Assembly: GCA_043783155.1 (NCBI GenBank)
Contig: JAYVZS010000039.1
Coordinates: 1 to 36,791, forward strand
Direction of reading: 5' to 3'
Source of the DNA: JAPLDA01 sp043783155
Lineage (GTDB): Bacteria > Bacteroidota > Bacteroidia > AKYH767-A > 2013-40CM-41-45
DNA length: 36,791 bases
The stretch's first letter is position 1. The number at the start of each line of letters is the position of its first letter. The translations under genes were made by a program, and so were the position numbers. Below the pieces are notes generated by a model. That model had not been told where the DNA came from and ran no database searches. It was given only the letters and a program-made list of their open reading frames with translations. Positions 7,755-14,879 of the stretch are shown here, piece after piece.

Positions 7755-8180
7755 TCAGAACTTTCTTTTGCCCAGGCATTCATTTTCCATATTCTTCATG
7801 ATCGCCTGACCTTTTTTTGTTTTATCAGTATAACCAAGTAAATGTAATACACCGTGGATCATCACACGGTTCAGTTCGTCCTTTAATGACACGCTGAACT
7901 TTTCCGCATTCGCTTTTACGCGATCGTACGAAATGAAAATATCTCCGGAAATTTTTTTCTTCTCAATGGAATTATCAAACGTGATGATGTCCGTATAGAA
8001 ATGATGATTCAGAAATTTTTTATTGAGTTGAAGCAAGTACTCATCACTGCAGAAAATGTAATTGATTTCATCAAGATGAAGTTTATGTTGATGAACAACA
8101 CCTGCAATCCAGCCACTCAATTGCTGTTGGTTCAATAAACGAAACCTGATATTTTCTTTGAAAAAATGGATGTTACTCAC
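7755..8180 (-). CDS. ybeY: endoribonuclease YbeY (rRNA maturation factor)
   Basis: A 141-residue metalloendonuclease involved in 16S rRNA 3'-end maturation and ribosome quality control. Signatures are DIITFDNS (64-71), SGDIFISYDRVKANA (78-92) and the metal site HGVLHLLGYTDK (109-120). The usual H-x3-H-x5-H motif is H109, H113 and then D119 in place of the third His; the GYxDKTKK form is, as far as I recall, common in Bacteroidota YbeY. The start is GTG at 8178-8180, since no ATG lies near and VSNIHFFKENIRFRL aligns with family N-termini. The -7 element ends only 5 bases upstream, suggesting a leaderless transcript or another promoter. Preceded by the terminator of the RsbW-like gene. Confidence 0.93.
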   Translation of the reverse strand: MSNIHFFKENIRFRLLNQQQLSGWIAGVVHQHKLHLDEINYIFCSDEYLLQLNKKFLNHHFYTDIITFDNSIEKKKISGDIFISYDRVKANAEKFSVSLKDELNRVMIHGVLHLLGYTDKTKKGQAIMKNMENECLGKRKF

Positions 8181-8184
8181 GATT

Positions 8185-8192
8185 CAAAAGTA
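8185..8192 (-). promoter_or_regulatory. -7 element for ybeY
   Basis: TACTTTTG on the minus strand matches TAnnTTTG. It lies immediately before the GTG start, so transcription would begin at or just inside the start codon. No -33 partner was recognised. Confidence 0.4.
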
Positions 8193-8213
8193 ATCTTAAT
8201 CTGAATGACAGAA

Positions 8214-8245
8214 AATAAAAAAAGGGAGACACCATCCCCCTTTTC
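8214..8245 (-). terminator. intrinsic terminator after the DUF4175 / RsbW-like operon
   Basis: On the plus strand A-run, GGGA (8224-8227), loop GACACCA, TCCC (8235-8238) and a T-run; read on the minus strand it is a short GC stem followed by TTTTTTT. It lies 22 bases after the 8268 stop and before ybeY. Confidence 0.65.
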
Positions 8246-8267
8246 GTCTAACCGGTAAATATTTCAC

Positions 8268-8696
8268 TCAATTATTACTTACTAATTTGAAGTTCAGTTC
8301 CACCACACGACCATTATCAGAAAAAATCAACTGGTCGGTAAGGTGTTTCATCAGGAATATCCCGCGGCCACATTCTTTTTCTAAATTTTCTGGGGCAGTA
8401 GGATCGGGGAGGTTATAATAATCAAACCCTGGTCCCTGATCTGTGATCGTAAACGTAAGCTGATTGTGATTCAAGTGATAACTCACACTGACTTTCTTTT
8501 TCGGATCGGCTTTGTTACCGTGATAAATAGCGTTGGTAACAGCTTCTGTGATTGCCACCAGCATGTTTCCAAACATATCTTCGCTAACATTGTATTTGTT
8601 GCGGACCTCGTCGATCATGTTTTCGACAATCCCTAGACTTTCCGGCCGAGAGTTTAGTTCCAAAGTTTTGCTTTCTCCTTCAACGTGCATAATCAT
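8268..8696 (-). CDS. RsbW/SpoIIAB-like ATP-binding protein (anti-sigma factor type)
   Basis: A 142-residue GHKL-type ATPase domain standing alone. The N-box EAVTNAIYHGNK (51-62), the G1 box DQGPGFD (86-92) and the G2 box ECGRGIFLMKHL (108-119) are intact. Proteins of this type are serine kinases that bind a sigma factor or phosphorylate an anti-sigma antagonist, but no antagonist (STAS) gene or sigma factor is in the window, so the partner is unknown. The start overlaps the stop of the preceding DUF4175 gene by four bases (ATGA, 8693-8696), indicating translational coupling. A second ATG two codons later is possible. A terminator follows. Confidence 0.88.
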   Translation of the reverse strand: MIMHVEGESKTLELNSRPESLGIVENMIDEVRNKYNVSEDMFGNMLVAITEAVTNAIYHGNKADPKKKVSVSYHLNHNQLTFTITDQGPGFDYYNLPDPTAPENLEKECGRGIFLMKHLTDQLIFSDNGRVVELNFKLVSNN

Positions 8697-11600
8697 TTTT
8701 CAATCGTTTGAAAGTAGTCGTTTACTTTCTTTTTGTAATAAGAATTTAAAGAAGGAGGAACGGTTCTAAGCAATTCCATTTCCTTTAACTTTAATCTTTT
8801 ATACTCCTCAAATTCCGAAGGGTTACGATGCACGTTATTTTTTGCTTCCTCACTCTTACGTTGCTCATCCTGATCACGTTCCCGCTCGGCTTTTTCACTT
8901 TCAAGTAAACGGGTTAAAATTTCATCCTGACGTTTCAATGTTTGTTCAGAAATCATCTTGTTCACAATCTCATTTTCAGTTTCTTCCATCTTCTGCTGAA
9001 CTTTTTGAAGGTCGCCCAACGAATTTTTACCGTCCTTGTTATCCTGCATATTCATCTTACTGAGCTCATTACGGATATATTCCTGCTGAGCCGCCATTTT
9101 TGCAAGTTGCTCACTCATGCCTTCTTGCCCCTGGCCACTTTTGCCGGGCTTGCTGCCGGGTTTCATGCTCTCCATCATCTTTTTCATGTTCTTATTCAGC
9201 TCCTCCTGCATCTTTCTGAGCATCATAGCGGATTTAGGTTTGCCTTTTCCGGGTTTCGAACAACTGCCCATTTTTTGTGCCTCCTGTTGCATCTGGCTCA
9301 GAGCTTCACTCAGCAATAGTGCGAGATCGTTTACTGCAGTCATCACAAACTGTTGTCTGCTGCGCGCTTGTGGCACAAGACGATCTTCCAGGTTATCGAG
9401 TGATGCATCCATGTTGAGATTGATGTCTGCGATTTCCTTGTTTACCTTTGATTGAATCTGAACCACACGTTTACTTAATGCGAAAAGCGAATCCTCAATC
9501 ATCTTCGCATCGTCCTTCAGCTTCCTTTGCTGCTGACCGATTTTCAGATACTGAGGGTTGTTGATATCCATGGTCTTTAATTCCTGCATCAGCTTTTCCT
9601 GGTCAAATGAGAGATGTAAAAGATTTTCAAGCAAAGCACGAAGGGAATTTTCGTCTTCTTCTTCCTGTTCTTTTTCCATGTCTTGTTTCATCTTGTCCAT
9701 CTTATTGGCAAGCTGTTCCATTTTTTGCGAGGCATTCTTTTGCGATTTCGAAGCCTTGCTGTTCTTGCCCTCGCTTAGCTGCTCCTTGCTATTCTGCATG
9801 TCATTCTGAATGTCCTTCTGTTCTTCCCCCGTTTTGTCCATGTCATTAGGTTTTTCCAGAGCTTCATTCTTCTTTTCGAGATCATTCATATCTTTTTTGA
9901 AGTCATCGAATTGTTTGTTCAGATCATTTTGTTTGTCTTTTAAATCTTTGCTATCAGCGTTTTTATCATCCGATTTCTTTGAGAGGTCATCTTCCTTTTT
10001 CGCAAGTTCATTTAGCTTGCTGATGTTTTCGTCAAGCTTTTGTTGAAACTCCATCTGCTTGAACAATTCAAGCGTACGTTCCAATTCTTTCTGCAGATCT
10101 TTGTTATCATTCTTCATTTGCCCAAGTTGTTCCTGGAGTTTCGATTTATCAACCTGGTCCATCATTTTTTGCAACTCTTCCATCATCTTCAGTAATTCAG
10201 GTGACATCAACTTATCCATCAATGCCTGCAACTGCTGTTGTTTGTCGAGCAAATCTTTGTTGGGTTCTTTGTATTCGGATTTCTGTTCGTTGTTCTGCTG
10301 ATTTTTTTTCTTGAGATCTTCCATCTTCTTAGAAAGTTCTTTTTCGCGATTCAAAAGTTCTTCCGCTTTCTTTTTGTCTTCCCAATTCATTTCTTTTTTA
10401 TCAAGCAACTTCTTGTTCAGTTCCGCAACATCTTTCTGCAATTGTTTTGCAGCCGCAATACTTTCTTTCAAATCGCTCTTAATGTCATCGTTATTCTTTG
10501 AGGTGTTTTCAGCAATCTCTTTCAGGCTGGGCGCTTTGAATACCTGGGTTTGAGAGCGAGTCGATTTTCCCCCGGCGAATCCGTCGTTGTCTGTCACTTC
10601 AAAATAATATTCCAGTTCATCACCAGCAGCAACATGAATGTTTGATACATCCCAGTAATAGAAAAACTGATCCTGTGTCGTGTTTTTTGCAATGTTGATG
10701 GTTTCGCTGAACTGCTTGCCCTTGTTGCTTTGCAGACTGTCTGACGATTTCAAATAATGATAGTTGAAGGTGAGTTTCGTGAAACCATAATCATCTTTGA
10801 TGATGCCTTTAAAATAAGTACGCTTCGTTGAAAAAGAATCTTTCTGTGCCTCTACGGTGATTGATGGATATAAATCAGGAACAACTGAAATAGAGTAACG
10901 GATAGAATCTTTGCTGTTCAGAAAGCGGTTCGACGTATTCACCGAATAAGAATCGTTTCGTGTGAAACGTTTTGTAAAAGCAAAACTGTTCTCATCTGTT
11001 TTGTTAAGCGAAACAACGGTGTCCTGGAAATTTAAACGGAGGGCTTCGGTATTTTGTGTGGTGAATTTCCAGTTCACCTTTGTTCCTGCCGGAATAACAA
11101 GATCGCCGGTATTTTGAATTTTTTCATTTGGTTTGCCGAGGTATCCAGGGTAATCAAGACTGATTTCAAAATTCATCAACACGGGATTGGGCATAGCTTC
11201 CAGCGTATATTCCTGCGAATAAACTCCGTCGGCAAATAATTTAAAGGATATATTTTTCTGAACATTTTTAAACACATGATGAAAGCTGATCGTGTTTTCT
11301 TTGTCGAGTTTAAATTGATTGTTGTCGATGCTCACGTACGCTTCCTGCGGAACTTCATTGCCGGTCACTTTTACATCGAGTTGGAAATCCTGTTGCTGAA
11401 CCGTCTTCAGATCTTTGTTGAGAATCTGAAATGTGAACGGCGATGGTTTTTCAAAATATGTTCCATGTGCGATTAATCTTTTTGTACTCTCGCGGATCAG
11501 GCTGGGAGCGGTAAAGAGAAGCACTACCAAAATCAAAAAAGGAATAAATGCATAACGCAGATACCTCCTGTTTTCATTGAGGTTGATGGCGGAAGAAAAG

Positions 11601-12040
11601 GGAATTGGTTTTAGTTCCCCGGCTTTTTGGTTGATACTTGCCTCAATGAGTTTGGAGTTTTGAGTTCGCAGTTCGGAAACAGTCAGCTGATCCTGAAGCT
11701 GGAGTACATTGAGCAACTTGTCTTTTACTTCTGAAAAATGATCACCGATAATTTTTGCGGCCTCTTCATGTGAAATAATTTTTCCGATACGATAGAGATG
11801 AATAAGCGGAACGACGATGAAGTTTCCGATGACAAAAAGATTTCCAAATATAAAAACATAAAACAACGCGGTACGAAGACCGGTATTAAAATGCCCGAAG
11901 TATTCGAGCGATGTAACGAGCAGATAAAAGGCAAGTGATAAGGTGAATGTGTAGATGGCTCCGCGTACCAATTGATTCTTGTAGTACTTGCGTATAAAGC
12001 CATCGAGTTTTTCGATGAGAAGTTGATAGTTGTTGTTCAT
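8693..12040 (-). CDS. DUF4175-type membrane-anchored coiled-coil protein
   Basis: 1115 residues. Two transmembrane helices lie near the N-terminus (about 24-45 and 55-85) and a third, YAFIPFLILVVLLFTAPSLI, at about 163-182; an Ig-like beta-rich periplasmic portion follows (FTFQILNKDLKTV to about residue 500). From about 505 the protein is very rich in K, E, Q, D, M and N with heptad-like spacing and is predicted to be long coiled coil up to about 830; a second helical part ends near the C-terminus. It fits the large Bacteroidota family annotated DUF4175, role unknown. ATGA overlap with an RsbW-like ATPase suggests they act together, possibly in envelope stress signalling (inference). A promoter 150 bases upstream matches consensus. 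Confidence 0.82.
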   Translation of the reverse strand: MNNNYQLLIEKLDGFIRKYYKNQLVRGAIYTFTLSLAFYLLVTSLEYFGHFNTGLRTALFYVFIFGNLFVIGNFIVVPLIHLYRIGKIISHEEAAKIIGDHFSEVKDKLLNVLQLQDQLTVSELRTQNSKLIEASINQKAGELKPIPFSSAINLNENRRYLRYAFIPFLILVVLLFTAPSLIRESTKRLIAHGTYFEKPSPFTFQILNKDLKTVQQQDFQLDVKVTGNEVPQEAYVSIDNNQFKLDKENTISFHHVFKNVQKNISFKLFADGVYSQEYTLEAMPNPVLMNFEISLDYPGYLGKPNEKIQNTGDLVIPAGTKVNWKFTTQNTEALRLNFQDTVVSLNKTDENSFAFTKRFTRNDSYSVNTSNRFLNSKDSIRYSISVVPDLYPSITVEAQKDSFSTKRTYFKGIIKDDYGFTKLTFNYHYLKSSDSLQSNKGKQFSETINIAKNTTQDQFFYYWDVSNIHVAAGDELEYYFEVTDNDGFAGGKSTRSQTQVFKAPSLKEIAENTSKNNDDIKSDLKESIAAAKQLQKDVAELNKKLLDKKEMNWEDKKKAEELLNREKELSKKMEDLKKKNQQNNEQKSEYKEPNKDLLDKQQQLQALMDKLMSPELLKMMEELQKMMDQVDKSKLQEQLGQMKNDNKDLQKELERTLELFKQMEFQQKLDENISKLNELAKKEDDLSKKSDDKNADSKDLKDKQNDLNKQFDDFKKDMNDLEKKNEALEKPNDMDKTGEEQKDIQNDMQNSKEQLSEGKNSKASKSQKNASQKMEQLANKMDKMKQDMEKEQEEEDENSLRALLENLLHLSFDQEKLMQELKTMDINNPQYLKIGQQQRKLKDDAKMIEDSLFALSKRVVQIQSKVNKEIADINLNMDASLDNLEDRLVPQARSRQQFVMTAVNDLALLLSEALSQMQQEAQKMGSCSKPGKGKPKSAMMLRKMQEELNKNMKKMMESMKPGSKPGKSGQGQEGMSEQLAKMAAQQEYIRNELSKMNMQDNKDGKNSLGDLQKVQQKMEETENEIVNKMISEQTLKRQDEILTRLLESEKAERERDQDEQRKSEEAKNNVHRNPSEFEEYKRLKLKEMELLRTVPPSLNSYYKKKVNDYFQTIEK

Positions 12041-12189
12041 TGCTGACGGTACTGATAAAATAGGATGCTATTGATTGAAAATGATTACACGGATTTCTGA
12101 TGTGATTACACCGATTACTTTTACTTTATGTTTATTCTTTTGTTGCGACGGCTTTCTTCAAGTCCTTTATCACTCGCCCCAACCTAAAG

Positions 12190-12222
12190 CAAAGGTAGTA
12201 ATAGAACGTCGTTTGGGGCAAA
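12190..12222 (-). promoter_or_regulatory. consensus promoter for the DUF4175 operon
   Basis: On the minus strand TTTG (12219-12222), 21-base spacer, TACCTTTG (12190-12197). It lies about 150 bases before the DUF4175 ATG and after the methyltransferase stop, giving a long leader. An inverted repeat GCCCCAA / TTGGGGC (12176-12182 and 12213-12219) overlaps the promoter and could be an operator. The leader has a GATTACACGGATT-type direct repeat near 12081-12118 and no clear gene. Confidence 0.55.
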
Positions 12223-12256
12223 ATATTATGTTACGAAATGCTTAAAAGACCGGTGT

Positions 12257-13192
12257 TCAAATTTTCCTGAACCGTCCGAAGACACCAAGCGGAAGGTTGC
12301 TTCCGGTTTTAGAATGAAGATAGAGTTCGCCGGTATTCAAATCGGGAACGCCCGACAATAAATTTTCAATGATGAGTGAAGAAAAGCCAAGCGAGTAGGT
12401 GTTAAGAATTAAAAAATGCTTTTCATCCTCAAGAAGTGTTAACACATGTTTCATCATTTCATTGATGTTGTCTTCTAATTTCCATTTTTCTCCGTTGGCG
12501 CCATTACCGTAAGCAGGTGGATCGAGGATGATGCCGTTGTATTTTTTTCCGCGCTTCACTTCACGCTTCACAAATGATAATGCATCTTCAACGATCCAAC
12601 GAATGTCGTTCAATCCTGAAAGTTCCATGTTTTCTTTCGACCATGTTACGACCTGCTTGATGGAGTCAAGGTGTGTAACATCTGCTCCCGCGGCTTTCGC
12701 AGCGAGTGATGCACCACCGGTGTAGGCGAAGAGGTTGAGGACTTTTGGAGTGTCTCGCCTAACCCCCGGCCTTTCTCCGCCGGAGAGGGGAGTGGCGCCC
12801 CGATCTAAAAGGCTGATTGATTCATAAATGTAATCCCAGTTGGATGCCTGTTCAGGAAATATACCAACATGTTTGAAAGCGGTGAGTGCAAGACGGAAAC
12901 GAATGGTCGACTCTTGACTATTGATTCTTGATTCTTGATTCCCGACCATATACTCCACATTCCACCGATCAGGCATGTCTTTCAACTTTTTCCAGACACC
13001 GGCAGAACTGGTCTTCGAAATAAATTTCACGTGCGCAGTCTTTTCCCATTCACGATCAGAAAGTTTTTTGTCCCACACTGCCTGTGGTTCCGGGCGAATC
13101 AGAATATATTTTCCAAAGCGCTCCAGCTTTTCAAAGCCGCCGCAGTCGATGAGTTCGTAATCGGGAAAGTTGGTAGGGGTGAGGAGTTGCAC
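12257..13192 (-). CDS. class I SAM-dependent methyltransferase (RlmI/RlmK-like)
   Basis: A 311-residue methyltransferase with the SAM-binding motif VLNLFAYTGGASLAA (151-165), HLDSIKQVVTWSKEN (174-188) and the catalytic-type DPPAYG (224-229), as in 23S rRNA base methyltransferases; the exact target is unknown. The start is GTG at 13190-13192; no ATG is in frame upstream, and MQLL..YELIDCGGFEKLERFG matches family N-termini. Oddly, two low-complexity segments interrupt conserved sequence without shifting frame: residues 84-98 (GNQESRINSQESTIR) and 129-149 (LLDRGATPLSGGERPGVRRDT). Both are encoded by DNA resembling dispersed intergenic repeats (12907-12945, 12757-12795). Both fall before the SAM motif, in linkers, so activity may survive. 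Confidence 0.88.
   Translation of the reverse strand: MQLLTPTNFPDYELIDCGGFEKLERFGKYILIRPEPQAVWDKKLSDREWEKTAHVKFISKTSSAGVWKKLKDMPDRWNVEYMVGNQESRINSQESTIRFRLALTAFKHVGIFPEQASNWDYIYESISLLDRGATPLSGGERPGVRRDTPKVLNLFAYTGGASLAAKAAGADVTHLDSIKQVVTWSKENMELSGLNDIRWIVEDALSFVKREVKRGKKYNGIILDPPAYGNGANGEKWKLEDNINEMMKHVLTLLEDEKHFLILNTYSLGFSSLIIENLLSGVPDLNTGELYLHSKTGSNLPLGVFGRFRKI
12757..12795. repeat. GC-rich hairpin repeat inside the methyltransferase gene
   Basis: Reads GCCTAACCCCCGGCCTTTCT then CCGCCGGAGAGGGGAGTGG. It shares the block CCT[CA]ACCCCCGGCC[CT].. GAGAGGGGAG with the intergenic copy at 21471-21504. CCTTTCTCCG and CGGAGAGG form a hairpin. It encodes part of an extra 20-residue segment in the methyltransferase. 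Confidence 0.7.
12907..12945. repeat. 7-base tandem repeat (TTGATTC) inside the methyltransferase gene
   Basis: The plus strand has about four degenerate copies of a seven-base unit, TTGACTA-TTGATTC-TTGATTC-TTGATTC, typical of intergenic filler in this phylum. On the minus strand it encodes the GNQESRINSQESTIR segment, absent from the family as I recall it. Confidence 0.6.
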
Positions 13193-13228
13193 GGAGCGAA
13201 AGTAATAAATTGATGCCGGAAGATAGGG

Positions 13229-13260
13229 GCTGGATGTTAGAAATTGGACGTTGGACGTTG
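13229..13260. repeat. short-period repeat GGATGTT/GGACGTT
   Basis: Degenerate seven-base periodic sequence (gctggatgttagaaattgga then cgttggacgtt) between the methyltransferase and the T9SS gene. Same family as 29501-29555 and, reversed, 17110-17160. Confidence 0.55.
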
Positions 13261-13300
13261 TAATGTTCTGAAAGATTGAACTTTTTTGTAGATTAGGGCG

Positions 13301-14812
13301 ATGAAAGGAAGACTTGTTTTATTTTTTTGTTTGGTGTCGTTCAATCTTTTCTCACAAGGAATTGATAATCTTTGGTTGATGGGTTATGGAAGTTGGGCTG
13401 GTCCGCCATTCGGTGGAATAAGAATGGATTTCTCTGGCGGAATGCTTTCCAGCATTTATGAAAGCAGAACAATGAATTTTATGGAAACCAATGGAGAGAT
13501 TTGTAATTCAAATGGAGATTTGCTTTTCTATTCTAATGGAATCTATATTGCTAATGCCGAAAATGATACAATGGTTAATGGTGGCGGAATTAACTCGGCT
13601 CCTTATACAACTCAAAAGGATTCTTTCGGTCTTCCTATTCCGCAAGGCAATTTAATTATCCCATTTCCCGGCGACAGCAATAAATATTATTTGTTTCACG
13701 AAACGTGCGACGATTATGGGAATACGTATTGCACCCTCTTTCTATACTGCTCTATAATAGACATGTCACTGGATAGTGGACGAGGGGCTGTCATTCAAAA
13801 GAATATAGTTTTGCTGAATGACAGCTTAGTTGAAGGAAGGTTAACTGCCTGCAAACATGCAAATGGAAGAGACTGGTGGTTGGTCACACATCAAAATAAC
13901 ACGAACCGCTATTACAAGTTTTTAATTACTCCCGGAGGAATTCAGGGACCCTATACACAAGATATAGGAGTGATAAGAGACAATTGGGGACAAGCAGTAT
14001 TTTCTCCTGACGGAACCATGTATGCTTATTTCGCTTATCTTTTTGCTAATTCAACTACATCCGGATCAAATGTTGGCGATTTGGACATTTTCAATTTTGA
14101 TCGGTGCACGGGTGATTTCAGTATGAAGGCCCATGTCGCACTTACAGATTCATCATTTGCCGGCGGAGTTGCATTTTCTTCCAATTCAAATGTATTGTAT
14201 GTTTCTTCTTCCAAATTTGTTTGGCAGTTTGATATGACCTCAACGAATATACCTGCAACTCAATCTACAATAGCTATGTACGACGGATTTCTTGCGGACG
14301 GTTTCTATACAACATTTTATTTATCGCAATTGGCTCCTGATGGGAAAATTTATATTAATACTGGAGAAGGAACAAGATATCTGCATGTGATTAATCATCC
14401 TGATAGCATAGGATCAGGATGCGATGTATGTCAACATTGCATTCAATTATTAGCTTATAATGCCTGGACTATTGCCAATCATCCTAACTATTTTTTAGGC
14501 GCAGAGAGTGGGAGTGTGTGTGATAGTATTACCGGACTTACTCCAGCACTTTCAAAAGTAGAGGGAACAAGTCTTCATATTTTTCCAAATCCAGTTAGTA
14601 ACTATGAAGAAATCACGTTTGCTTATCCTTCAACAAGAGAACATTCCATCATCATTATTTATAACATTGAAGGGAATGAAGTTGCCCGCTATTTGTTACC
14701 ACAGTGGAGCAGTGTACAGCATGTAACTCTTCCAAAACTTTCGAGCGGTGTTTATCTAGCCAGACTAATCAGCAATCGTGTTTCGGGAAATGTGAAGTTT
14801 TTTGTTGAGTAA
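13301..14812 (+). CDS. secreted T9SS protein, WD40/beta-propeller-like
   Basis: A 503-residue protein with a signal peptide MKGRLVLFFCLVSFNLFSQG and a C-terminal T9SS type A sorting domain (LHIFPNPVSNYEEITFAYPS .. GVYLARLISNRVSG .. FFVE, about 425-503). The middle has repeated beta-strand motifs (FSPDGTMYAYFAY, GGVAFSSNSNVLYVSSSKFVWQFD, LAPDGKIYI) typical of propeller-like surface proteins. It should cross the outer membrane through the type IX system and lose the CTD there. Directly before the CTD the linker reads GLTPALSKVEGTS, encoded by 14536-14565, a sequence of the dispersed repeat type seen at 21471-21504. A remnant of a similar CTD lies at 16655-16771. No function beyond secretion can be assigned. 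Confidence 0.88.
   Translation: MKGRLVLFFCLVSFNLFSQGIDNLWLMGYGSWAGPPFGGIRMDFSGGMLSSIYESRTMNFMETNGEICNSNGDLLFYSNGIYIANAENDTMVNGGGINSAPYTTQKDSFGLPIPQGNLIIPFPGDSNKYYLFHETCDDYGNTYCTLFLYCSIIDMSLDSGRGAVIQKNIVLLNDSLVEGRLTACKHANGRDWWLVTHQNNTNRYYKFLITPGGIQGPYTQDIGVIRDNWGQAVFSPDGTMYAYFAYLFANSTTSGSNVGDLDIFNFDRCTGDFSMKAHVALTDSSFAGGVAFSSNSNVLYVSSSKFVWQFDMTSTNIPATQSTIAMYDGFLADGFYTTFYLSQLAPDGKIYINTGEGTRYLHVINHPDSIGSGCDVCQHCIQLLAYNAWTIANHPNYFLGAESGSVCDSITGLTPALSKVEGTSLHIFPNPVSNYEEITFAYPSTREHSIIIIYNIEGNEVARYLLPQWSSVQHVTLPKLSSGVYLARLISNRVSGNVKFFVE
14536..14565. repeat. dispersed-repeat copy encoding linker TPALSKVEG
   Basis: CTTACTCCAGCACTTTCAAA and AGTAGAGGG align with CCTCACCCCCGGCCCTCTCC-AAAAGAGAGGGG (21471-21504) with substitutions and no frame break. 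It encodes the linker between propeller domain and sorting domain in the T9SS gene. Confidence 0.5.
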
Positions 14813-14879
14813 AGAAATTAACAAACGATCAATTAAAAATGGAGATGAATAGTCCTTAACTTTTATTGCTGATATTTTT

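Noticed and set aside
8842..10553. many plus-strand open frames rich in S, F, L and C
   Set aside because: They are the antisense of the coiled-coil part of the DUF4175 protein (GAA/AAG/CAG codons give long open frames in reverse).
12907..12945. CRISPR-like direct repeats
   Set aside because: Period seven bases without spacers; a simple tandem array, not CRISPR.
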